This document shows positions 12,589 through 24,000 of a stretch of 64,000 nt of DNA, piece by piece (within the stretch, counting starts at the first letter, position 1; each line of letters starts with the position of its first letter). The position numbers and the translations under genes are program-made. This stretch comes from Psococerastis gibbosa (lineage: Eukaryota; Arthropoda; Insecta; Psocodea; Psocidae): assembly GCA_963971405.1 (NCBI GenBank), contig OZ020489.1:23958290-24022289 (forward strand), in the 5' to 3' direction. The notes beneath the pieces were generated by a model. That model ran no database searches and was not told where the DNA came from. It saw nothing but the letters and a program-made list of their open reading frames with translations.

Positions 12589-13045
12589 ATAATAGCTATA
12601 TATAGCCTACATGTAAGAAAAGCTTGTCGGGTCGGGTAAGGCACTCCCCATAACTAACCCCGTTATGTTAGACGCACCACATTAAATTTTACAGAGCACC
12701 ACCTCACTGGCATTTTGCCAGGACAATGTCTTAAAACCCCGGCAACTATTTCATGAATCTGTTTATATTTAGAGGCAAAATCTGCCGTAACGCTTGGCGG
12801 AGACTTTGTGATTTGCAGACCAACTTTAATTCATTAGCAGCGGGTGAAACGAATTCTTGTAAGATTATCGTCGGTCAGTGATCGCTCATGTCTAACCAGT
12901 AAATGAGTCAAATGCTATTATTTTTATAGTATATTTGCAGCATTCGCTTATTTTTCTTGTTTAAGATGACTAGCATACCTAACTACTAAAGGCATAAAAT
13001 TGTTTAAAAACAGTATTTAATTATTAATAATAAATGTTCACTTTA

Positions 13046-13430
13046 GGTGCCCATTCCATTGACCGGCTAGGGCTATTTCCAAAAACGGTCACGTGGTAGC
13101 AGACATTCAAGACTTAGGTGGCGTTTCCACCGACCTCGCATTGCAGCATTGACGGAAATGTTTATTTTCCTCTATGCCATATTTAAAATTGATCAATGAT
13201 CATACAGTAAAATCACAAACAAACAAACTAAAATTAAAAAAATGGCGTCATGGGATATGTTAAGTACAAACATTTTAATAGATTTCTATAAAAAGAAAAA
13301 TTCAAATTTCCGTCAATGTCATTTGCATTCTGCAATGCGAGATCGGTGGAAACGCAACCTAAGTCTTCAATGTCTGCTACCACGTCACTGTTTTTGGAAA
13401 TAGCCCTAGCCGGTCAATGGAATGGGCGCC
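13046..13430. mobile_element. GG...CC MITE family, copy 3 (inverted core)
   Basis: It starts GGTGCCCATTCCATTGACCG and ends CGGTCAATGGAATGGGCGCC, flanked by TTA and TAA. Its core runs in the opposite orientation to the 4404 copy (AATGGCGTCATGGGATATGT). It is 385 bp long, and 70 bp separate it from copy 4. Confidence 0.85.
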
Positions 13431-13500
13431 TAATTATACCTTAGCCTACAATCATTGGAGGAGTACAACGCGGGGGGGAGAAAAGGGCGGGTATAGATAA

Positions 13501-13882
13501 GGCGCCCATTCCATTGACCGGCTAGGGCTATTTCCAAAACGGTGACGTGGTAGCAGACATTCAAGACTTAAGTGTCGTTTCCACCGACCTCGCATTGCAG
13601 AATGCAAATGACATTGACGGAAGTTAGAATTTTCCTTTTTATAGAAATCTATTAAAATGTTTGTACTTAACATATCCCATCACGCCATTTTTTAATTTTA
13701 GTTTGTTTGTTTGTGATTTTACTGTATGATCATTGATCAATTTTAACTATGGCATAGAGGAAAATAAACATTTCCGTCAATTCTGCAATGCGAGGTCGGT
13801 GGAAACGTCACCTAAGTCTTGAATATCTGCTACCACGTCACCGTTTTTGGAAATAGCCCTAGCCGGTCAATGGAATGGCACC
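13501..13882. mobile_element. GG...CC MITE family, copy 4
   Basis: It runs from GGCGCCCATTCCATTGACCG to CGGTCAATGGAATGGCACC with TAA on both sides. The core orientation is as at 4404. Copies 3 and 4 therefore lie head to head in intergenic DNA. Confidence 0.85.
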
Positions 13883-13971
13883 TAAATGACATGATGAAGC
13901 TATAGAATCTGGAATGATTGGTCTTGGTAGAACTGCAAGCGTACTTGCAAACATTTCATCAACATCTGCTT

Positions 13972-14036
13972 CGGCGGGGATTCCACCAACGTCAATAGTG
14001 ATATTAAATGATTTTGACGTAGTAGCAGAAATTTTT
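13972..14036. repeat. Half of a short MITE hairpin
   Basis: GGCGGGGATTCCACCAACGT, AGTGATATTAAATG and TTTTGACGTAGTAGCAGA match one arm of the perfect hairpin at 58093-58235. The other arm is absent. The 71-aa minus-strand ORF over this place is a by-product. Confidence 0.55.
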
Positions 14037-14932
14037 CGACAGTCACTGATATAAATACTGGTGATTTCTGTCACTGGAGTGACTGCTTTTGATCCTGCTA
14101 TCTAAGTAATCTTGGTACATCTTGGTAGAATAATCAAAAGTCACTGTCACTTCGCTTACTTGACAGTGATTTACACAAGTTACATAGACTTATTCGTTTC
14201 GCTTAACAATTAAAGTCGGTTATTCTTTTGTTTAGTTATGCTAAGAAATGTAGGAAGTAGTAATATATATATATATAAACTAAAAGCTAGCCAGTTATGG
14301 AGCCGTCACGGTGACAGTCTCGGGCATACCTTATGTTTAGCTTACGTGAGACGATCGGAAAGAATTTCGGGGAATTTCGCTTAAGACTGTCTAGTGCATA
14401 GGCTAAACCTGAGCGAGTTACTTGCTCTTGCATGCGACTATCAGAGTATTAGAAACAAAGCTATTTAAAATATAGCCTAAATCGGTGACAGCGACTCAAA
14501 TCACCAGTATTTTCTTTTTGGTAGGAACGGGTGGTTGTAGTGACCATCGTAGTCACGGTGATAAATCACAGTGACAGAAGTAGCGCCCCACCTCTAATCA
14601 CAAACGTTTGGAAGTACGCTTTTAGATCGACCATCATTTGCCTATCATCCTAGATTCAACTGCTTCATCCCGTAACTCCGGCCGTGAAAGTCTTTGTAGT
14701 TATATAGCGGCAACGACTCAAAGTATTGGCCGAGGACGGGTCTTGTGATACAGGACCTAAAGGAGTGGTGAGAGCTCGTATCCCACACGACCTCACAGGA
14801 AAAGGAGTTCTGAAATGGTTTCATTGTGATTATATTTCTTGTTGTTCATAACTAGCTACAATACAATATGCATGCATGGATTATATTGCTACCGGTACCT
14901 ATAGTCTTTTATTTTCTGGACTGGCTTTTTCA

Positions 14933-15158
14933 CAGTGGTGGTGCTAGAAATTTTAAGGCGGGGGGGGGGGCATGACTTCTATCCGGGGGGGCCAATGAAA
15001 AAACGAAACATTTTTCATTGGGAGTAGGTATACGGTTCAATAATTTTCCAATTTAACAACATGTAAAATATCTGAAAAGTGGGGGGGGGGGCACGGAGGG
15101 GCCGGAGAAACTGTTGGGGGGCCAGGCCCCCTCGGGCACCCCCGTAGCGCCGCCACTG
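14933..15158. mobile_element. hAT-like MITE, 226 bp, perfect 8-bp target duplication
   Basis: The termini are CAGTGGTGGTGCTA and TAGCGCCGCCACTG. CTTTTTCA occurs exactly at 14925-14932 and 15159-15166. The interior is G/C homopolymer-rich with no coding content. The exact duplication makes the boundaries firm. Confidence 0.9.
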
Positions 15159-15884
15159 CTTTTTCATACAGATGTTTAGAGCACTTAAAAACAGCATGTG
15201 CCTACATACATTTTGTGCCATTTTTACACCTCTCATGTGATGATCCCAAACCCTAAAGGTCACCTAATGGGAAATTTTGATCATTGGAGCTCATTAAATG
15301 CTTTGAACTGGGAACGTTGCCACCTCACGCTGATGACATAGCTTACGGGATAAATATAGGAACAGTCAGTCTTAGTTTCGCGAATCTCTTTGGTTTTTGT
15401 CAACGTTTTTTTTTCACTATTGTCCCACGTAGCTAATTTTTTGCTGCTAAATACACGAATGTGACCTTGCTATAAATATAGTGGTGTGTTATGTAGATTA
15501 GTTTTTGGTGGTCCTCGCATATTAATTCAAAATATGAAATGGCTATTTCTCCCCTATCTGCACACTAGTGGCCTAGTGGTAGGTCTAATATGCTGAGTAA
15601 GTTTGAACCTTTTTATGGTATTATGAGTTATATATTCAATGACCGTACTAAACATAGGAATAGTAGATGGGTAGCCTTTTTAATTTAATGGTAATCAGTG
15701 GAGTAACAAAATTTTCGGGGCCCTTACGCACGTGAGGTCAGAGGTCCAAATAGTTTATTTTCTGCAGCCTTCTTTTGGTTGGCCAGAATCCTAGAGCCTA
15801 GAATTATGATATTATACAGTTTATACTAGATACTACTAGTACTACTAGACAGCCTTGAATAGTTGATTTTACTATAGATGAAAT

Positions 15885-16766
15885 CATTTGTGTAAATAGG
15901 GGGTCCTGGGGGGGGGGGGGGGCTTAGCCCAGGATTTCTGGTGACAAAGACGTTATGGAGGCTAAAGGCACAGTATCCACAATAATGAAAGGGAAATTAA
16001 TTCTTAGTATGCTTATTTTACATGAAAAAAACAACATATTGACCAAGTACTTTCACAAAAAATATATTACTCAAAATGCTTAAAACCCCGATACTTAAGA
16101 GCCATTTTTTCCAAATTTTTCTCCGGGGAGACCCCCGGACCCTTCTCAGTGGTAGGTTTATCCGGGCGTCATTATAATATCTCAATTGTACTGCTTGCAA
16201 ACATTCGAGTAAATAGGGGGGCCCTGGGCTAAGCCCTCCTCGAGGAGCACTCGTAGCCCCCCCCCCCAGGATTACTGGTGACAATGACGTTATGGAGGCG
16301 GCGAAAGGCATAGTATCCACAATAACGAAGGGGAAATTAGTTCTTGGTATGCTTATTTCACATGAAAGACATCATGAAAAAAATCAACATATTGACCAAG
16401 TACATTCACAAAAATATATTACTCAAAATGCTTAAAACCCCAATATTTCAAACCTATTTTAAAAAAAAAAAAATTCTACGGGGGAGACCCCCGGGCCCCC
16501 CCCCCTCAGTGGTAGGTTTATTCGTCTGTAAAATCTCAACTGTACTGCTTGCAAAATGCGTAAAACCTCCCTAATATGGGCCTATTCATCAATTTTTTTC
16601 TCCGGGAGAGACCCCCGGGCTCCCCTTTCTCCAGGGTATAATATGCGTAAAACCTCATTAATTTGGGCCCATTTATCGATTTTTTTTTCTCCGGTGGATC
16701 AAAGTCTTGGGGTCCTAAAGCACCCCCCCCCCCCTCCGATAGAAATTTTGGGAATTTACGCCAATG
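15885..16766. mobile_element. hAT-like element, 882 bp, with internal repeats
   Basis: The ends are CATTTGTGTAAATAGG and GGGAATTTACGCCAATG. GATGAAAT is exactly duplicated at 15877-15884 and 16767-16774. Inside, a unit containing CACAATAA, TATTGACCAAGTAC, ACTCAAAATGCTTAAAACCC and GGGAGACCCCCGGGC recurs about every 300 bp, then in shorter units near 16560-16690. A sister copy in the opposite orientation is at 31136-32032. Confidence 0.88.
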
Positions 16767-16817
16767 GATGAAATACATACCAGAAAAAAAAAATAAAAAA
16801 AATTTCATTGTCTAAAT

Positions 16818-17170
16818 CAGTGGTATCCAAACTTTTTTGGAGGCGGTGCCCTTTTTTAGAGGGGTTTAATAGGCGGTGACCAGCATGGCCCGAACTTAAA
16901 GCCAATGCATATTCAGTATTGTACAAAAGAACATATCATACCTACCCTAACAAAATTCAAATTCTCAAATATATTGTACATAAAATAAATAACCCTTGGC
17001 GGGAAAATAAAATTGTTTCAATTATAAGAAAAAAATAATGCAATACATAATTATAGTTTTAAATTGTTAATGTCTGAATTCCCATGGCGCCCCGGTGCCC
17101 CTAGCGAGTTGTGCACCGCGGTGCCCTAAGGGCCGTTAGAGCACCGCGGTGCACAGTTTGGGAACCACTG
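16818..17170. mobile_element. hAT-like MITE, 353 bp, perfect 8-bp target duplication
   Basis: The termini CAGTGGTATCCAAACTTTTT and ACAGTTTGGGAACCACTG have the CAGNGGTTCCCAAAC look of hAT elements. GTCTAAAT is duplicated at 16810-16817 and 17171-17178. The end contains a small GCACCGCGGTGC palindrome repeated twice. No transposase remnant is present. Confidence 0.92.
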
Positions 17171-18034
17171 GTCTAAATATTACATGGTACAGGGACCCAG
17201 AACAGTAGGGACTAGAAGAATTTTATTGACCAATTTGTAAAAATTGTATTCGATAAAACACCATAAAAGTCAAAATAAAACTCTAAATTCTCCCACAATT
17301 TTTAATAATAAGTAGGTATGGATAAGTAAGTGAGTTACCCCTAATAGAACCATTCGGTTGAGCATTAGGGGAGTGGCGTATTAAAACATGTGTAACAGGA
17401 GAATTAATGCTCATTATAATTTCAATAGCAATACTACAATACATTATTAACAATTTTAACAATTTTTTTATTTTGACATAAGTCTGATGCATGGTAATGA
17501 ATTAATGAAGGGATCTTAGCCATGAATGATTTCTTAAATTTCTTAGCATTTATAACAACTTTTACCAAATCTCACCAATGCATAGCACCAAAATTATTTA
17601 ACTTACTAGATGTTTACCCTGGGTCTTAGTCAATAAATAAAAAAATTCATTCGGGAATGGTTGATTAGACGGGAATAGGTGGAATTCTCATTTGAAATAT
17701 TGGTTTAGACTGTTCTTTATGTGGAATCTGTTGTTAGTATGTAGCCTAAGTTTAGTTTTAATATAATTTTATTTTAGGGCAGGGAAAATTGTTATGGGTC
17801 TTACAATTATTGTGTATTTTTGTGTCAATACTCAATTCACTTTGAAATTACTTGGGCTACTTACATTGCCGGTGCAGCCAGCAGCATTGCGAATATGTTG
17901 AATTATTGGTAACACAATTAAAGAGCTATGTTGAAAAAAGGTGCCCTGCGCTTATATTTACAGTGCTTATTTATAAATAGCCTAATTTTAGATAAAAACA
18001 AAGAGCGGTTTTTCAAATTTCTTTTTTATTTCAG

Positions 18035-18097
18035 ACAAGTTTGTAATACCAACGATGAGATTATGAGTAGTGTGACGTAACTGGAGGTCAGAGTACC
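18035..18097 (+). promoter_or_regulatory. Probable 5' UTR of NRF gene B with a tiny upstream ORF
   Basis: A good acceptor (TTTTTTATTTCAG) ends at 18034, suggesting a spliced 5' UTR whose first exon lies further left. The leader contains a three-codon upstream ORF (ATG AGA TTA TGA) about 45 bases before the chosen start. Such an ORF could reduce translation, but no evidence for use is visible. Confidence 0.4.
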
Positions 18098-21000
18098 ATG
18101 AGAATATTATGGATTGGATGGAGTTTGGGTACTCTTTCCATAATCCATTTTCTAACATGTTTTCTGGTCGTTGGTGTCCGAGAAGTCAGTGGCAGCCGAT
18201 TTAAGCCAGAAATTCGAACCAAACTCCTTCTTTCCAATATTCGTAGTCATTTGGCAAAGCAAGTCGACGAGGTAAGCCTACGATTTTGGGGTGCTTATTG
18301 AGAACGCCTTAATTTGATTAATAACAGTAAAAGTCTGACGTGTCAAGTGGTGGCAATATAGGGCCTACTCATAAAGATTTAATTACCTTAAAAACAGTAG
18401 GACAATACAAAATATACTACAATACCTTGTAGGTACAATAGTAATTACTTGAGTTACTAGGCTATTCATTTTTTAGACTATTCTAATGTTATTCCCTGTG
18501 ACTGTCCGGAAATAGATAGAAGCTACATATTCTCAAAGAACGGATTTATGAGTAGGTAACTACCGTCCCTTACAGACTATATAATTAAAAGATTTTGGAT
18601 TGCAGGTGATACATGAAAAGGAATGTGAATCAGGTCTAGTACTATGTGAACCAGTGCCAAAGGTAAAGGTAGAAAGTGATGAGGACAGTGAAGAAGTTGA
18701 ACCACCGCCCAAAAATATCGGTGTGCATAAACTGGAAATAAAGGTCAACCCGAAGGATGTCATACAGAGCATGATTCATAAAGGTACACCTATAGTTCTC
18801 AATTTTAATTATGTCCGAAAATATGGAATCTAGAAACAACTGGGTAATTTGGGGGTCGATCGATCCGTGCCTACCCGGGGCATCGTGATACCATCTACAC
18901 TAATTGTCCACACAAATCCCCGAATCTGATGCCATGATGTGATACGTCATATAAAAAATTATATGATATGTTTAGTTTGTTTTAAATAGTATTATATTTT
19001 ATATTTATTGTGTTTTTTATGTGCAGTACACATACAACGGGCAATTGAGAAGCATAAGAAGGATCATATTGACAATGTTTCGAATGATGAGAATGATGAC
19101 ATAGATGAATCTGAATCTGAAGATGAAGATGAAGATAGTGAAGATGTTGAAGATGGTGAAGATGGTGATGGCGATGATGGCAGCGTAGACGATAACAGTA
19201 ATCATAATGATGACGACGACGACGGCGACGACGACGATGATGATGATGATGATGATAGTGAGAGTGGAGAAGAGAATGATAATGATTTTGAAAATGAAAA
19301 TGGCAAAGATAAGAATAAAGGCAAGGAAAAAATTGCAGTTACTCCACCAAAAGTGGCAAAAATAGTTGAGAAGAAGCCAAATGAAGATAAAAATAAAGAC
19401 AATGAAAAAATAACGATTATTCCATCAAAAGTGGCAAAAATAGTTGTGAAGACGCCAGATGAAGATAAAAATAAAGGCAATGAAAAAATAACGATTATTC
19501 CAACAAAAGTGACAAAAATAGCTACGAAAAAACCGGATGAACGCGAACGAACTGAAACTATTCGTGCTGGAAGCAAACCGGCTGAAGCAAAACGGTCTGA
19601 AGGTAAACGTCCTCAAGACCATCAGCCCGAGGCCAAACCTTCGGGGAAACCAACGGAAAAATCCATAAAAGTTGCACCACCCCCCAGTAAACCTATCACC
19701 AAGGAAACTGTGAAAGAAAAGAAGGAATTACAGAAAGAAAAAAAAGCCGCTAAAGTCTCAAAGAAGCGTTCTACAGCTAAGAAGCCAGTTGATGTGGATG
19801 ACGATGGGGTACGATTCCCCAAAGTTCTCCCCGTATTTTCTCTGGCTGGCAACGTAGTTGAGTCAGAACTTTGTAGAAAGCACAGTCGCATGTATCTGAG
19901 ACAGCTCAACAGATACAGGATGTGGGCCTTGTTGAGTAAGTATTTGATTTGGCTGGAGAGTGTGAGATACAGATAGCAAAGTCGTATCGTACCTAAAGTA
20001 TGTGAGTACTATTGTACCATAGAAACTAATATTCAGCACCTGGTGGAGTATGATCCTACTGCATACAGCATACCGGATACCCTATCCGCCAGGAAGATCA
20101 ACATTTTTCATTTCTCGAGCCACTAGGTAACTTAGTCCTTCTGCTACTGCAATGCAAACGGGGATCGACTATCTTATATCAGTTTCTACAGTTCGACAAG
20201 AAATTGAAAATAATGAAACACCTAGTTTCTTCAATTTTTTAAAAGTATCGTATGTTTATGCAAGTATTGAATGGAAATACTTTATCTTTAGTCTATGGAA
20301 ATACCAAAGTTTCTCCTCAACTTCAATTAATGTTCCAAGCGTTGAGTAACTATTGAACCTATCTACATATTATTATGCGACAGGCAGACAGACAGGCCGC
20401 CAAAGAACCTACCCAGATACCAGTCAGTGGCGGACTACCCTCAAAAACATCTTCACCGTATAGGTGTAGCAGCGGAGCCTTTCTGCCCTTTATGCGACAC
20501 CCGGGAACTGGGAAGAGCTAGACGGAAAACACCTTAAGAAGTGCCCGGCTTTCGTCAGTAGCAGAGGTTCACCAGATTATGTGTTGCGTTGGGCTGCAAG
20601 AAAGCACATGGCGGAAGCCTATGCTATGGTCTAATAAAAAAAGGATTCTTCTTACCATGTCTTTTGCTTACAGTGTACGACGCATCAGCAAAACTTCCTT
20701 CCGGTATACTCCAAGGCAACATCAACCAATTAGGAGACTTTGACGAGTGCCTAACTGTAAATGCCGTTTTGAAAAATAAGGAACGAAGGGCTGATGACAG
20801 TGGAATTCAAGGAAGGTACTGCTTAGCTGCAATAGATGTGGAAGCTACAGCTGATGAAGGAGCTCTTCAACAAGCAGTCTATAAAACTCTAGCATATAAA
20901 TTTATGCAGAGTGAAGCTGACGACGTAAGCAAAATATTAAGTTAGCATATAGCGTTGTTAAAAGTCAAAACATGATTGTTTATCTGTACGAACTCGGAAA

Positions 21001-24000
21001 AATTTCAAGAAAGTTCCCTCGAAAATTATCACGTTAGCAATTTAATTATATTGCATGGGTAAATAGCCTATCGTAAAGTACAATAGCTACAATACAGCGA
21101 CCGTGCTTCAAATTAAGTAACATTTTATGCTTTGTTTAGGCTGGATATTTTATTCCTCGCTTTACTACAATTAACTGGGGTCTCTGCGTCCCGGACAGTT
21201 GTCCTCCCGAAGATGTAGAAAGAGCTCTTATCGAGGAACTCTCTGATTTCAACGAGACATCAGGAATCGTTTTCAAAGTCAAAGTTGATGGAGATGCATG
21301 TTTTGATAAGGATGATGAGGAATTTAATTTTGGACTCGGAACATTCATAACTTCGTAAGTAGGTGCACTAAGGAAAAAATATTAATACGCATCGAGTATT
21401 GACGCTAAAAAGGATCAGTTGTTTAATAATAACTTAAACCAGGGTTAGACTCGTATCTGTAATCGGTTAAGTCATGCTCCCACCTGTTACACTGCGGCCA
21501 TGGTGAACTTGTCAAAGCTTGTCCAGCGCTATTAGCCAGAGAAGGTTGACATTGAGGCCGTATACCAGCTTTCCAATGGTTTAAAATTCATACGGAAGCA
21601 ATACAAATAATGTCCGAAATCCATGGGATCGTTGGCATTAAACAAGGGACCTATAGGCTAGCAGGCCTAGGTTCATAAAACGTACTTCAGGACGTTATTA
21701 TTAAACAAGACAATTTTAGAATGTAAAGTGCTACTCTAAAAATGTTTTGTTTTTATATCAAACGCTTGCTACCCTGTGATAAGGATACATTTAAGAATAA
21801 CAAATATCGTACAGATTGCTGATTACTTACATTAAGTAGGTATTGTGCAATATTAATTATAACTTGAAGTAATTATCAAAACCGTACACTGATTTCGATG
21901 TACATCATCCAGTACAAGTTTAAGTAATAATAAGCAAATTTTCTTTTCAGATTTTTCTACTTGACTTTTATTGGCATAGCTGGCTTAGCAACGTACAGAG
22001 ACTTAAAATTTACAAGTAACATAAAGACTGAGCCCGAAAAGGAAACGTTAGATGCGCAAGGAGAAAATGAAATGAATGCAACTGATGACATGAATACAGA
22101 AAATAGTGAAGAAGAAAAAATTTTGGAAGATGTTCCTGAAAATGATAATAAGGAAGTAAATGCTGACGAGAAGCAAATACAAGGTTTAATGTAATTTCAA
22201 TTTCCATTTAATGCTTTTAGTATCAGACGTCTTTATTGCTTTCAAACGTGTTCAATTTGAGCTTCTATTAATATGAATATTTGTTATAGGGCCATTGCAA
22301 AGATTGCTTATGGCTTTTTCATTAAAGCGAACAACAGGAGAACTGCTGAAATCAGGCACAGATGAAGATATTTCTTGCATTCATGGTATAAAAGCGTTGT
22401 TTACAATAATGCTTTATATCGGGCACAGGACAGCACCAATATCATTGACCCCGTTTACCAACAGGATCGAATTCACTAAGGTAGGCTAAAAGTTAAGTTT
22501 GTAAATTTTAACATGTGATGGGCAATTGCATTAGGTATCATCAGTACTAAATATTGATGTGCCTAATACTGAACCGTATGTTGGAACCGGTCTCACAGTA
22601 AAAGTAACTATACTACAAACTACTATACACATACTGAAGGCATCGAAATCGATCTAACCATGATGCTGAACCTGTATTTAGTTTCAATATAAGCGATGTA
22701 CTGGTATACAATACATAAGAAATAGGTATATATAGGTACCTACTGTATGTGAGCCAGAATGTCAATTAGCTATTTGAATGACGTCTGTATTTTCAGACAA
22801 CCAACGAATCATACAGCACTCTCTTCCGAGCATCTCTAATCTATACTGATGGATTTCTACTGGCTAGTGGCGTTCTCACTTCGTACAATATGACCAAAGA
22901 GATTGAAGAGCATGGACGAATTGCCTGGCTCCGGCGTTTTCTCTCTCGCGTGATCCGCCTGACACCTTCTCTGTTGGCTGTCGTTCTTTTCTACGGCTAT
23001 ATTGCTGAGGAATTAGGCAGCGGCCCACTCTGGGGCCCACTAGTGGGCAAAAATGCTGAACTTTGTCGGGAAAATCTATGGAAAAACCTTTTATATGTAC
23101 AGAACTTCTTCGAATTTGAGGAAATGGTAAGCTGTCTGTAGTTAGCATTATACCCAAAATGATGACGGCACTAGATAAGTTTGGGTCTATGCATCGACCT
23201 TTGGAGCCCCCATCATAACATAAAAAAATAAATAAATAAGGACTTTTTTGTTCTATTCAATTAATAAGCCAACCTAGCGGAGTTACGGTTATAAAGCCCT
23301 CTCTTACACTCAACTAGGAAGGCCCAGGACCACCTGCTTTACATGCCCTCCGAAGCATGGCCTGAAAATGTAGGAAGTGTAGGACTCGAACCAACATCCT
23401 TTCGGGTGAAAGTCATACTCCGTACCACTACTCTACATGTCCTGACATAGAATTTTTTTTAACTATTCTATGGCTGAATTTCTCAATATTGCTACTTTTT
23501 CTTGTTACAGTGTGCACCACAAACGCATCAACTTGCGTTAGACTTCCAGTTATCTGTAATTGCACCTCTCCTTGTGTACGTCCTGTACAAGTACGATATC
23601 GGTGGTCTGCTCATTCTACAACTAATTTACCTGTCATCCTCCTATTTGCGATATGTTGTAACCTATAACAACCAACTTAGCCTTGTATTCTTCCATGGTA
23701 TTTCGTAAGTATATTTCTAGCCTATTTTGCCATCGTATGAAGTTTGAGAGTTTTTGTGGGAATAGGTTGCCTACACCATTGTCACCGAAATTAAAGGATT
23801 TAGAAATATTTGGACTTGGGTTCGAATCCCACCAAGCCCAGATTCTTTATTCCTTTCATTTCGGTTACAACGAGGAGGTCTTCTTCAACATAAGTTAGTT
23901 TAATGTCAGTATCAGACTCATATCTATACTTGGTTAAGTCATGCTTTCGCCTGCTTCATTGCTTCAATGGTAAGCTTGTCTCAGCTTGTCCATTATCGCT

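Larger units (their letters stand above)
10553..18034. other. Intergenic region between NRF genes A and B
   Basis: No gene was recognised. The region is filled by mobile DNA listed separately: a SINE-like copy at 10796, hAT-like elements at 12441, 14933, 15885 and 16818, and GG...CC MITEs at 13046 and 13501. A half-hairpin at 13972-14036 matches the arm of the 58093 hairpin. I see nothing assignable in 10950-12430, 14100-14920, 15170-15880 or 17180-18030. No AATAAA was seen close behind the gene A stop; a TATAAA variant lies near 10667. Confidence 0.6.

Noticed and set aside
13859..14074. A 71-residue minus-strand ORF with a protein-like composition
   Set aside because: More than half of it is a MITE end and the half-hairpin at 13972-14036; no domain is seen.
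19202..19576. A 124-residue minus-strand ORF rich in Ser and Phe
   Set aside because: It is the complement of the acidic and lysine-rich coding repeats of gene B exon 3; low-complexity codons keep the opposite strand open.
23760..23860. Possible tRNA gene (GGGTTCGAATCCCACC)
   Set aside because: A box B-like string is present, but no cloverleaf arms or box A could be placed around it; at most it is a tRNA-derived relic.
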